A stretch of 64,000 nucleotides of DNA from Halalkalicoccus jeotgali B3 (GTDB lineage: Archaea; Halobacteriota; Halobacteria; Halobacteriales; Halalkalicoccaceae), in the NCBI RefSeq assembly GCF_000196895.1, contig NC_014297.1, positions 1,722,295 to 1,786,294 of the forward strand. The letters run 5' to 3'. Below are positions 27,108 through 35,170 of the stretch, in pieces. Numbering within the stretch: the stretch's first letter is position 1; each line of letters begins with the position of its first letter. Position numbers and translations under genes: made by a program. Under the pieces are notes generated by a model that saw nothing but the letters and a program-made list of their open reading frames with translations, searched no databases and had not been told where the DNA came from.

Positions 27108-28132
27108 GTCTGGGCGACCTCGACTTGCGGATGTACGAGGAGGCGTTCCGAAGCATCGACGCTCCGGCGCTGATCACCGACACGAACATGCTCATCAGGG
27201 ACGTCAACGAGGCGGGGCTCTCGTTTACGGGCTACGAGTACGAGGAGTTCGTCGGACGGTCCGCGACGATCGTCGCGGGCGACGAGGACACCTATGCCGA
27301 GATCGTCGAGACCGTCCTCGAGGGCAAGGCCTGGAGCGGGGACTTCGAACTCCGGACGAAGACGGACGAGGGGGTCTTCGGACGCGGGTCGGTCGCGCCG
27401 ATCGTCCTCGACGGGGAGACCCGCGGGTACCTGGCGATCTTCATCGACACGACCAAACAGCGACGCTACGAGAACACCGCCGAGGTTCTCAACCGCCTCC
27501 TGCGACACGACCTGCGAAACGAACTGAACATCGCCTACGGGAACCTCCAGAACGCCCATTCGCGGATCGGCGACGACGAGATCGGTGCCTACCTCGAACG
27601 GGTCGACGAGGCGCTGACCCGCCTCATCGCGAAAAGCGAGCGCGCCCACAGCCTCGGCGAACTCCTCGAGGACAGCTACGAGGCCGAGAACCACCTCGTC
27701 CGGCTCGACTACGTGCTCCACGAGGCGATGGTCGAGACCATCGACTCCTTCGAGGACGCGCAGTTCCGCTTCGAGGAGTTCCCCCCGATCCGGGTCGTCG
27801 CCGATCACCTCCTCACGACCGTCTTTACCGTCGTCCTCGAGAACGCCGTGGTCCACAACGACGCGCCGACTCCGGTGGCCGAAATCGAGATCGAGGACCA
27901 TGAGGACGACGTAATCGTGCGCATCGTCGACAACGGTCCGGGTATCGCGGAGGGGGAGGTGGACCTGATCTTCGGACGGGAGGAACAGGACCAGCTCCAC
28001 CACGGCAGCGGGATCAGCCTCTTTTTCGCCGACAACGTGATCAAGAGCTACAACGGCGACATCGGGGTCGACACCGACAGGGAGGAGGGTGCGGCCTTCG
28101 AGATCAGGCTGAAGAAGTCGTCCGACGGCTGA
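27104..28132 (+). CDS. PAS-domain sensor histidine kinase
   Basis: A 342-residue soluble kinase. One PAS domain (about 10-115; LITDTNMLIRDVNEAGLSFT, GYEYEEFVGRSA) precedes the HisKA region with the phosphorylatable His in NRLLRHDLRNELNIAYGN. The HATPase part shows the N box VLENAVVHND, the G1 box VDNGPGI, and a G2 region HHGSGISLFFADNVI. There are no membrane helices and no receiver domain, so the signal is probably cytoplasmic and the response regulator lies elsewhere. I favour the GTG at 27104 because of its GTGA overlap with the upstream gene; ATG 27131 is the alternative. Confidence 0.88.
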   Translation: MSLGDLDLRMYEEAFRSIDAPALITDTNMLIRDVNEAGLSFTGYEYEEFVGRSATIVAGDEDTYAEIVETVLEGKAWSGDFELRTKTDEGVFGRGSVAPIVLDGETRGYLAIFIDTTKQRRYENTAEVLNRLLRHDLRNELNIAYGNLQNAHSRIGDDEIGAYLERVDEALTRLIAKSERAHSLGELLEDSYEAENHLVRLDYVLHEAMVETIDSFEDAQFRFEEFPPIRVVADHLLTTVFTVVLENAVVHNDAPTPVAEIEIEDHEDDVIVRIVDNGPGIAEGEVDLIFGREEQDQLHHGSGISLFFADNVIKSYNGDIGVDTDREEGAAFEIRLKKSSDG

Positions 28133-28139
28133 GTCGGAC
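28120..28139. terminator. Hairpin between convergent kinase and lipoprotein genes
   Basis: GTCCGAC-GGCTGA-GTCGGAC forms a 7-base-pair stem with a 6-base loop that spans the kinase stop codon. Because the next gene ends only about 20 bases away on the other strand, the hairpin can act in both directions. No T-run is present. Confidence 0.45.
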
Positions 28140-28158
28140 TAGACCGACCCGGTCGCAG

Positions 28159-29448
28159 TCACTCCCAGAACTCCGGGACGGTCGCGTCGATCTGGTAGCC
28201 GCCCTCGAGGAAGCTATCGGAGACGAGCGTCCGCCGGTCGCCGTCCATCGACAGCGGGCCCATGACGTTCGAGAGCAGAATGTCGCGGGTCTCGGTCCGG
28301 TGGAGTTCGTACCACTCGTCGCCGTCGACGCTCGCGAGTACGACCGAGTCCGCGGCGCTGTCGAGCATCGTCGAGTATCCGAACGGCATGAGACAGAGCT
28401 CGCGGCCCGTTTCGAGGTCCTCGCGGATGTGCCAGCGCCGCCGGGCGTACAGTTCCATGACGTCGTCGTCGGGGTCGGTCCGGATCTCGACGTGGGCGCG
28501 CTCGAAGGCGTCGGCGCCGCTCGGTTCGTCGTGCGGGCCATCGCGCTCCCAGCGCATGATCCCTTCGGGCACGCCGTCAGTACCCAGGACGACACAGTCT
28601 TTGAACGCGGCGACCTGCGTGACCATCGTAATCGCACCCCGGTCGTCGATCTCACTCCAGGACTCGCCGTGATCGTCCGACCAGTACAGTTGGGAGTTAC
28701 CGTGATCGCCGATCGCGACCCAGATCCGCTCGGCGTACGGGTCGTACTCGACGTCGTGGATGTGGTGGTTCGCCGCGTCAGTGGTGTGGAGTTCGCGTTC
28801 GAGGACCTTCTCGAAGGACCGGCCGCCGTCGGTCGAGAGGATCACTTCGTTGGCGTGGCGTCCCGCCCCGAAATCCGACAGGTGGTAGGTCCCGATGACG
28901 ACGATGTCCCCGTGGACGGCGTGACCGAACTCGCTCGAAACGCGCCCGTAATCGAACTGGTAGAGCAGCTCCGAACCCTTGAGGTCCTCGTCGATGAGGT
29001 GGACCTTCCCGCCGGTCTCACCTCGTCCCCCGGTCGCGGCGATGATCCGGCCGCTGTCGGGGACGATGACCATCTGGACGTACTCCTCTTTGGTCCCCTC
29101 CTCCTCGAAGGAGTAGAGCGTCTCGGTGGTCTCCCACCAGTCGTCGCTGACCACCACGCGGGGACTGTCGCGCCCGTAGATGCGTCCGTCCCGGTCGATC
29201 CAGACGGGGTAGCCCGCCTCCTGCTCGTTGTGGATCTCGAGGTCGTAGTGGTAATAGGGTTCGCCGTCCCCGCCCTCGGGTTCCGGCCCCTCGGCTTCGG
29301 GTTCGGTCTCCATTTTCGTCCCTTCCGGGTCAGTGTCGTCGACGGCCGTCCGTGCCTCTTCGGGGTCCTCGTCGGCCGTACAGCCCGCGAGCGCGACGCC
29401 GAGTCCCGCCGTCGCGGCCGTCCGCTCGATGAACCGTCTCCTATCCAT
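28159..29448 (-). CDS. Exported lipoprotein with a BNR/sialidase-type beta-propeller
   Basis: A 429-residue surface protein. The signal MDRRRFIERTAATAGLGVAL ends in a lipobox (LAGC, Cys at about 23), so it is a Tat-dependent lipoprotein candidate. An acidic spacer to about residue 65 precedes repeated blades with Asp-box-like turns: LSTDGGRSFEKVLERE and WSDDHGESWSEIDDR. Such folds bind or hydrolyse glycans, or act as scaffolds; no sialidase active-site arginine triad is obvious to me. A TATA-like tract aaatttatgtg is about 30 bases upstream of the start on the minus strand. It converges on the kinase gene. Confidence 0.8.
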   Translation of the reverse strand: MDRRRFIERTAATAGLGVALAGCTADEDPEEARTAVDDTDPEGTKMETEPEAEGPEPEGGDGEPYYHYDLEIHNEQEAGYPVWIDRDGRIYGRDSPRVVVSDDWWETTETLYSFEEEGTKEEYVQMVIVPDSGRIIAATGGRGETGGKVHLIDEDLKGSELLYQFDYGRVSSEFGHAVHGDIVVIGTYHLSDFGAGRHANEVILSTDGGRSFEKVLERELHTTDAANHHIHDVEYDPYAERIWVAIGDHGNSQLYWSDDHGESWSEIDDRGAITMVTQVAAFKDCVVLGTDGVPEGIMRWERDGPHDEPSGADAFERAHVEIRTDPDDDVMELYARRRWHIREDLETGRELCLMPFGYSTMLDSAADSVVLASVDGDEWYELHRTETRDILLSNVMGPLSMDGDRRTLVSDSFLEGGYQIDATVPEFWE

Positions 29449-29519
29449 AACATAGATGATATTTTACAGACACATAAATTTATTGATGTATTCGGACGAA
29501 CAGGTCGAGCGCCGGCGGT

Positions 29520-30779
29520 TCAGTCGACGACCGGGACGTCGTCCCGGATCACGTTCCGCCGGCGCTCGCGGAGTTTCGAACCCGTCGCCGCACCGCATCG
29601 ACGAGTGCCCACGAGGGCAGCCTCGCCGAGGGCGACGGCGGTCGGACGGGGGTCGTCGACCGAGACGAAGGTGTGTTTCGGCCCGACGAATGCCCGTAGG
29701 AACGGTCCGACCGCCCCGACGTTCCCTTCCGCGAGGTGATGACCCAACCAGTTGATGTCGCCGTACAACAGTCGTCGCTGTAGTACGTCGGTTCGGTACG
29801 TCGGCGGCGGGTCCGGTCGCTCGCCCCGCAGGAGTTGGTAATGATACCACGGGAAGTCGACGCCGCTGTTGATCGCAAGCGGGAGCGAGCCCCAGTAGCG
29901 ACCGTTCATCTCGATGAGCCGGTACTGGCCCCCGGGCGTGCGCATGAACTCGACCTGTGCCGGCCCGGTCCACTCGAGGGCCTCGATCAACTCACGAGCG
30001 TGCTCGAACATCCGCCGGTTTCGAACGCCCGACAGAAGCGTCGAGTTCCCGCCGCTCGGGGGGTCGGTCCGCAGTCGCCGCTCCTGGAAGTGGACCAGAA
30101 CCTCGCCCCGATCCGCCAGCACGACCGTGGTCTGGGTCTCGCCCGGAACGTACTCCTGAATCAACGGCGGGTGTGCCTCGAAGGCCGCGCTCGACTCGGA
30201 TATCGTCCGGTAGACGCTGTCGAGTTCGTCGGGCGAGTCGGCGTAATGGGAGTCGTCGACGCGGCTCAGTTCGTGGGTGCCGTCCTCGGTCCAGATGCTC
30301 TTGCTGCGGGATTTCACTACGACCGGATACGAGAGATCCCCCCGTATCCGGTCGAGGTCGGCCGGCGACGTCGGTGCGACCGTCGTGGGTGCCGGAACGT
30401 CGAGTCCCTCGACGATATCGAACGTCCTCGATTTGTCGTACGCGAGCGAGAAGGTCTCCCAGTCCTCGGTGGCGACTTTCGTCCCGGTCCGTTCGAGGTC
30501 GACCTTGTGCCGTGCGAGAAGCGCCGTCGTCTTGTCCGTCGCCGGGACGACGGCGGCGTAGTCCTCGTCGGTCAGATGGTCCGTCAGGTGATCCAGAAAG
30601 GCGTAACAATCGACGTCGGGGTCCGGATAGACGTAGCTATCGGCGGCGTATTTCGATTGCGGCCCGAGAGCGAACGTGCTGTCCGCCCCGGCGGTGACGC
30701 TGACGTCGTGTCGTCCGAGCGATCGAACGATGCTGAGGGCCGAGTGTCCGTGGCTGTCGAGTACGAGTACCTTGTTCAT
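29520..30779 (-). CDS. ATP-grasp family ligase
   Basis: A 419-residue protein beginning MNKVLVLDSHGHSALSIVRS. Its N-terminal Rossmann-like part is followed by an ATP-grasp fold: YPVVVKSRSKSIW, LIQEYVPGETQTTVV, and the metal-binding stretch AQVEFMRTPGGQYRLIEMNG. This is the carbamoyl-phosphate-synthase-like carboxylate-amine ligase type often found beside polysaccharide or lipid-modification genes. The amine and acid substrates are unknown. The start at 30779 removes an upstream run with no similarity. It lies downstream, on the same strand, of the acetyltransferase and MprF-like genes, separated by a 358-base gap with repeats. Confidence 0.82.
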   Translation of the reverse strand: MNKVLVLDSHGHSALSIVRSLGRHDVSVTAGADSTFALGPQSKYAADSYVYPDPDVDCYAFLDHLTDHLTDEDYAAVVPATDKTTALLARHKVDLERTGTKVATEDWETFSLAYDKSRTFDIVEGLDVPAPTTVAPTSPADLDRIRGDLSYPVVVKSRSKSIWTEDGTHELSRVDDSHYADSPDELDSVYRTISESSAAFEAHPPLIQEYVPGETQTTVVLADRGEVLVHFQERRLRTDPPSGGNSTLLSGVRNRRMFEHARELIEALEWTGPAQVEFMRTPGGQYRLIEMNGRYWGSLPLAINSGVDFPWYHYQLLRGERPDPPPTYRTDVLQRRLLYGDINWLGHHLAEGNVGAVGPFLRAFVGPKHTFVSVDDPRPTAVALGEAALVGTRRCGAATGSKLRERRRNVIRDDVPVVD

Positions 30780-30922
30780 CGTTAATGTCTCCCTGTAGAA
30801 GCGACCGTGATAGCGCTTGACCACTCGATCACGCGTCTGCTGGACGACAAACCTGGTACGACCGTTCGTCCCATTGTAATGGCGGGATTGTTCCCGACCC
30901 GGGGGGCCGAACCCGGTAAGGG

Positions 30923-30959
30923 GACCGTACGACCGGTTTAGGGTGACCGTACGATCGGT
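30923..30959. repeat. Tandem 15-base repeats in the ATP-grasp upstream region
   Basis: GACCGTACGACCGGT (30923-30937) is repeated as GACCGTACGATCGGT (30945-30959), with one mismatch and a 22-base period, about two helical turns. A third, weaker copy (GTACGACCGTTCG) lies near 30854. Each core contains the palindrome CGTACG. They lie 144-180 bases upstream of the ATP-grasp start inside a 358-base gap (30780-31137) where I see no gene. Two operator sites on one face of the helix are a plausible reading. Confidence 0.5.
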
Positions 30960-31060
30960 AGGGTCGGCCTATCCGTCGTCGTCCCGGGTCGGCCGGCCTA
31001 CACCGCATCCGCCCGCATCACTCCGTTGTGGCGGTCTCTGCCCCGGTTCGCTTCGCGAGT

Positions 31061-31082
31061 GGGGGTAACGGGACGTACCCCC
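31061..31082 (-). terminator. Hairpin after the acetyltransferase gene
   Basis: GGGGGTA-N8-TACCCCC makes a 7-base-pair GC-rich stem, located 56 bases past the acetyltransferase stop on the minus strand. No T-run is seen. It probably ends or stabilises that transcript. Confidence 0.4.
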
Positions 31083-31137
31083 GTCGTCGTGACGGAACCG
31101 TCCGGGTGATTCGAGTCACTTCGTGGGGCGTGCGACA

Positions 31138-31776
31138 TCACCGATACGCGTCAGCGAGATCGTCCGCGAGGACGACCTCGTGCTCGGCCGCGAGCGCTCG
31201 GGTCTCCTCCTCGGAGAGGTGGGACTTAAACCGGCGGACGCGTGCGGGCACACCGGCCGCGATGGCGTGAGGTGGGAGATCGTCAGTAACCACCGCGTTC
31301 GCACCGACGACGGTGTTTTGCCCGACCGAGACGCCCTCGGTCAGAAACGCGAACGCTCCGATCCAGCAGTGATCCCCGATCGCGGTATCGCCCTCGCTAA
31401 CCGCGAGGCCGTCGTTGGTGTTGGGCGCGGTGCTCATGTCCTGATCGGCGATCCGGTTTCGCGTATAACAGAACACGAAGTGACTCACGGCCGTGTTCTC
31501 GCCGATCCGGACCGTCCCGCCCTCGGCCTGAAGCCGCGAGTGGCGCCCGATGTAGGAGTTCGCCCCCAGTTCGATTCCGCCGTCGCCGTACAGGAGGATC
31601 CCCGGCCCGTTGAACTCGAAGGTCCGGTCGATGTCGTAGTCATTCCTGTAGCGGGCGTACTCCCGTCGATAGCGGGCCGCCTCGAAGAACTGGCCGACGG
31701 ACCCAGTCAGGTCGTTGAACAACAGCGCGTTCGTCACGGGGTTCTCGACCAACTGCCGTTCGAGTGCGCGGAGCAT
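31138..31776 (-). CDS. Left-handed beta-helix (hexapeptide-repeat) acyltransferase
   Basis: A 212-residue member of the LbH transferases. The hexapeptide coils are visible in LYGDGGIELGANSYIGRHSR, VRIGENTAVSHFVF and the C-terminal GVSVGQNTVVGANAVVTDDL followed by PPHAIAAGVPARVRRF. CoA-dependent acetylation of a sugar or amino-sugar is the usual activity; the substrate is unknown. The ATG at 31776 fits the family start; codons before it overlap the next gene's downstream region without similarity. The gene is 106 bases after the MprF-like membrane protein, so cotranscription is likely. Confidence 0.85.
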   Translation of the reverse strand: MLRALERQLVENPVTNALLFNDLTGSVGQFFEAARYRREYARYRNDYDIDRTFEFNGPGILLYGDGGIELGANSYIGRHSRLQAEGGTVRIGENTAVSHFVFCYTRNRIADQDMSTAPNTNDGLAVSEGDTAIGDHCWIGAFAFLTEGVSVGQNTVVGANAVVTDDLPPHAIAAGVPARVRRFKSHLSEEETRALAAEHEVVLADDLADAYR

Positions 31777-31882
31777 ACCCGACACACGGGCGGCCGTCCG
31801 ATTGTTACGCCTCGATTTCCGAGCGACGAGGTCCCCCGTACGAAAGTCCGCGGACGTCCCCCTCGCGGGCGAGCCTGCGTCG

Positions 31883-33454
31883 CTACCGCGGTCGGCGAGT
31901 TCGGTCTGCCGACCGCCCCCCACGGAGAGCGATCCTCCAGAGGACGACACAGGCGATGGCGAGGACGGCCAACACGACTGCACCGAGACGTCGAACCGCA
32001 CGCGGAGGGAGAGCGCCCAACTGATCGGCTACGGATGGCGATTGATAGACGACGATTCCGAGCCAGAGCGCGGCCGCCGCGACGATCGCCACGGTGGCGA
32101 GCCACTCGGGGGTAATCCACGTATCGTCCGGTCGCAACCGATCGGAGAAGTGAGCACGTGCGGGAACGACCGACAGCAACACCCCCGTGAAGACGATCGC
32201 AACCGCGTAATCGCCGCGTCGAAGCATCGAGAGGGCCGCCCCCGCCGTGAGCAGCACTACCGTCCAGGTGTGTGCCCTCCGAAGTCGAAGCTGCAGCCCG
32301 CGAGCGAGAACGAGCAATCCGACACCGAGGAGGATCGAGACGAGATGCGACGCCTCGACGACCGACAGGGGAAGCAGCCGATCCAGCGGCGCGAGTCGCG
32401 TCACCCCATCGGGTAACACACCCACGAGAACCAGTATCGCCCCGGCAACGGTCGTCACGCCGGCCAGGAGATCCGGGACCGTTTGCGCCGCCCACGTCCC
32501 GAACGCGTTGAGGTCGCCGATCTCGTTCGAACGTCGGTCGATGCCGAGCCGTACGCCGACGATCACGACGGCGACGGCGAGCGGGAGCAGGTAGTAGAAC
32601 AGGCGGTACACCAACAGCGCCAGCACCGCCGTCGGGAGCGGGATCGAGTCCGGCCGGAGCGCGAGAAACGTCGCCTCTAGCGCGCCCAGACCGCCGGGAA
32701 CGGGAGCGACCGCGCCGACGAACTGGGCACCGAGGATGGCGGCTAGGACGGTCGTGACCTCGGAGAGTGATGGCGAGAGGAAGACGAGCAGGATGGCGCT
32801 CGTAAACAGCCAGTTGCACGCTCCGAGCAGCAACTGTCCGATCGCGAACCGCCGCGACGGGACGACCATTCGAATTCGTCCGCGACCGATCGCGTCCCAT
32901 CGCCCGCTGATGAACACGTACCCGGCGACCAAGGCGAGCAACGCGACTCCTAGAACGCGACCGTCGCCGACGCCCGCCGGTTCGATCACGGTCGGATCGA
33001 CGAGTACCAGGGGGCCGAACAGCGCGAAGAACCCCAGCCAGTTCGCGACGAAGGAGAAGGCGACGATCCTCGCGGCGTCGCCCGCGGAGACGCCGAACGT
33101 GGCGTAAATCCGGTACCGGATCGATCCGCCGACGACGAACGAGATGCCGACGTTGTTGCTCACCGCCAGACTGACGAACGAGGGAAGCGCGACCCGACGA
33201 ATCGCGTGGGGCCGCTCGATATACCGAAACCCGAGGACGTCGAACCCGATTAGGGTCGCGTACGTTGCGGCGGTCAATCCGACGGCCCCGACGAGGACGA
33301 CCGGACTGTAGGCCTCGACGCCGTGAAGGAACCCCTCGGGGGAGACCAACCTGAACTCCCGGTAGAGCGCGACGAGAGCGACCCCGAAGACGACGAGTGC
33401 GAACAGCACCTTGAGGACGGTGAGGGCCGAACGGAGTAGCGGGCTGTCTCGCAT
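31883..33454 (-). CDS. MprF-like / UPF0104 multi-pass membrane protein
   Basis: A 523-residue integral membrane protein with about 12-14 helices. The first two-thirds match the lysylphosphatidylglycerol-synthase transmembrane (UPF0104) region: SNNVGISFVVGGSIRYRIYA, LGACNWLFTSAILLVFL, and the signature GAVAPVPGGLGALEATFLAL. In bacterial MprF this part flips modified lipids; the aminoacyl-transferase domain is absent here, so lipid flipping without charging is the likely job. I choose ATG 33454 because an AT-rich TATA-like stretch (ccataaatattgg) sits about 30-40 bases upstream. It probably heads a transcript with the acetyltransferase. Confidence 0.82.
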   Translation of the reverse strand: MRDSPLLRSALTVLKVLFALVVFGVALVALYREFRLVSPEGFLHGVEAYSPVVLVGAVGLTAATYATLIGFDVLGFRYIERPHAIRRVALPSFVSLAVSNNVGISFVVGGSIRYRIYATFGVSAGDAARIVAFSFVANWLGFFALFGPLVLVDPTVIEPAGVGDGRVLGVALLALVAGYVFISGRWDAIGRGRIRMVVPSRRFAIGQLLLGACNWLFTSAILLVFLSPSLSEVTTVLAAILGAQFVGAVAPVPGGLGALEATFLALRPDSIPLPTAVLALLVYRLFYYLLPLAVAVVIVGVRLGIDRRSNEIGDLNAFGTWAAQTVPDLLAGVTTVAGAILVLVGVLPDGVTRLAPLDRLLPLSVVEASHLVSILLGVGLLVLARGLQLRLRRAHTWTVVLLTAGAALSMLRRGDYAVAIVFTGVLLSVVPARAHFSDRLRPDDTWITPEWLATVAIVAAAALWLGIVVYQSPSVADQLGALPPRAVRRLGAVVLAVLAIACVVLWRIALRGGRSADRTRRPR

Positions 33455-33808
33455 GGGACTGCAGTGGTATCCGGTGTAAGCATCCATAAATATTGGCCAG
33501 TTGAAATTTGTGAGCGGGCCTACCAACCCGTCGACGACAGCATGGTCGCTACCACCATTGAGCCTGATTGACACGCCAGCACGTGGGACACCGGCGTTGG
33601 CAGCGACTTTCTAGTCGTTCCGTTTCCAGTAGAGATCAGCCGGTGTAACCTCGCCGATCGGTGTCGACTCGATACTCACGCTGGTCTACCCTCATTACAC
33701 TGCACTAGTGAGTTGACGTGGGTCAACCACCGGTAGAGATGCGTCGCGAACAGATATTTCTTCTCAGATTTATCTCTAGTGAATAATGGGAAAGAATTAA
33801 TTTCAGAG
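33455..33808. other. Intergenic region between the MprF-like gene and tRNA-Trp
   Basis: I find no supported gene in these 354 bases. The left end holds the promoter of the membrane-protein gene. A 22-codon frame at 33611-33679 (minus strand, GTG start, ending LYWKRND) could be the tail of a lost gene. The segment next to the tRNA (33750-33808) is distinctly AT-rich with T-tracts on the tRNA sense strand (attaattctttccc), which would serve as its termination region. Confidence 0.45.
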
Positions 33809-34010
33809 TGGGGTCGGAGGGATTTGAACCCCCGATCGACTGATATCTCCGGTCGCGTCTCGGTACTCCAGAGGGTCGTCAACGCGGCGCGATGATCAGT
33901 CGGCCGCTCCGTATATCAGTCTGGAGTCTCGTCACCGAACGCGTACGCCGTAGCGTACCACGGCGTATACCTCTGGAGTCAGTCGCCATTCCGGGCTTGG
34001 CCACGACCCC
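33809..34010 (-). tRNA. tRNA-Trp (CCA) with a roughly 128-base intron
   Basis: The 5' exon starts at 34010 with GGGGTCG, and the 3' exon ends at 33809 with CGACCCC plus discriminator A, giving a perfect acceptor stem. The anticodon loop is CTCCAGA with anticodon CCA, and its stem is ACTGA/TCAGT. The T arm is GGGGG-TTCAAAT-CCCTC. The intron interrupts the loop after G37 (about 33845-33972), as in other haloarchaeal tRNA-Trp genes, where it also acts as a box C/D guide RNA. It contains CTCTGGAGT and GACTGATAT, complementary to the anticodon region and the 3' exon junction respectively, consistent with guiding methylation of positions 34 and 39. Confidence 0.92.
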
Positions 34011-34050
34011 GCGCCCCGACGTACGCCCAAATCACCTAAAGGGGTTTCGA

Positions 34051-34278
34051 TTACTCCCGGTCGGTCTCGTGCCACTCGCAGTTCTGGCACTTGTAGCCGG
34101 TGACGAACTCGCTGACGCTCGGCATGTAGCCCACCTGCAGGACGTCCCCGCCACAGTCGGGACACGTGCGCTCGGCGTCCTCGATCTCCGTGGCCTCCAT
34201 CGGTCGCTCGCCCTCGATGAGTTCGGCGAGTCGCACGGCGTTGACCATGCGACCCTCGACGACGCGGTTCTGGCTCAT
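34051..34278 (-). CDS. Small zinc-ribbon protein (DUF5795-like)
   Basis: A 75-residue protein starting MSQNRVVEGRMVNAVRLAEL. It has two CxxC knuckles, CPDCGGDVLQVGYMPSVSEF and YKCQNCEWHETD, that together form a zinc ribbon. By memory this is DUF5795, a Halobacteria-only family usually next to a DUF5794 gene, as here. Its function is unknown; nucleic-acid or protein binding would be typical. The start at 34278 gives the conserved N-terminus. It lies between tRNA-Trp and the DUF5794-like gene on the same strand. Confidence 0.8.
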   Translation of the reverse strand: MSQNRVVEGRMVNAVRLAELIEGERPMEATEIEDAERTCPDCGGDVLQVGYMPSVSEFVTGYKCQNCEWHETDRE

Positions 34279-34315
34279 GGGTCCTTTCAGACGGGGCGGC
34301 CACAAAAGCACCGCG

Positions 34316-35170
34316 CTACAGCCAGGGTTCGCGCTCGCGTTCGGGTGCCTGCCCGCGGTCGGACCCGTTTCGCTCCTCGTCGGTTCCGCCGTCCGCGGCG
34401 GCGCCGTCGGGTGCTGGTCCGCCGATCCCGTCGGCGGGGTCGAACGCGAGCACGCCGGCGACGATCAACACTGCGAGGGGCGCCTGCTCGAAGACGACCC
34501 CCAACAGCGCAAGCGGGAGGACGCCGAGTGCGACCGCGCTCCCGAAGCGAAACGAGTCGATATCGAGGTTCTGGCGCAGCCACGGGCTAGCGAGCGCAAC
34601 GACGAGCGCGAAGGCGACGCCGACGCCGGCGGCCGCGACCGCCCGGCCGACCAGCGCAGGATCGGGCAAAACGACGACCTCGAAGCCAGAGGGATCGACA
34701 CTCGCGACGAACCCGAGGCCGACGATCACGGCCGGCGAGGGGAGATACTCGCCGATCCGGGCGCTTGCGGTCTTGGCGGCGATGGCGACGATGACCAGTG
34801 CGGCAAAGCGCTCGAAGATCGCGAGATCGATCACGCTCGCGATGGTCGGCGCAAGCGTGGCCTCCAGTGCGGCGAGCGGTATCAGCCCGGCCGCGACGAG
34901 GAGGACGACCTTCATCTGTTCTTTCGGGGCGTCGTCCATCTCCGCGAGGATCACCGCAAGCACCGCACTGCCACCGAAGACCAGCAGGCCGACCTGCAGG
35001 ATCCCCGCGACTGAGTCGATCCCGCCGGCCAGTATCAGCGCCGGGAAGATCCCGTCGATCAGCGGGAGGAACATCACGATCGCAAGCAGCTTCGCGGGGC
35101 CCGAAACCGCCTCCCGGAGACCGAGCGCCCGTTCGAGTCTGAGCGCGACGGGGTGTCGGGAGCTACTCAT
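34316..35170 (-). CDS. Multi-pass membrane protein (DUF5794-like)
   Basis: A 284-residue protein with about seven hydrophobic helices, beginning MSSSRHPVALRLERALGLRE and including KLLAIVMFLPLIDGIFPALI, GILQVGLLVFGGSAVLAVIL and AVALGVLPLALLGVVFEQAP. A charged, disordered C-terminal tail (from about 250) follows. From memory it matches DUF5794, a conserved haloarchaeal membrane family of unknown function, normally paired with the zinc-ribbon gene just downstream (38 bases apart here). The pairing suggests one unit. Transport is possible but no signature supports a substrate. Confidence 0.8.
   Translation of the reverse strand: MSSSRHPVALRLERALGLREAVSGPAKLLAIVMFLPLIDGIFPALILAGGIDSVAGILQVGLLVFGGSAVLAVILAEMDDAPKEQMKVVLLVAAGLIPLAALEATLAPTIASVIDLAIFERFAALVIVAIAAKTASARIGEYLPSPAVIVGLGFVASVDPSGFEVVVLPDPALVGRAVAAAGVGVAFALVVALASPWLRQNLDIDSFRFGSAVALGVLPLALLGVVFEQAPLAVLIVAGVLAFDPADGIGGPAPDGAAADGGTDEERNGSDRGQAPEREREPWL

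Noticed and set aside
33611-33679. 22-codon minus-strand frame ending LYWKRND near tRNA-Trp
   Set aside because: Too short to support; could be the tail of a lost gene, but no similarity can be shown.
33676-33882. Frame running through the tRNA-Trp 3' exon, considered as an integrase or attachment-site remnant
   Set aside because: It overlaps the tRNA itself; there is no repeated tRNA 3' end in the window and no integrase motif.
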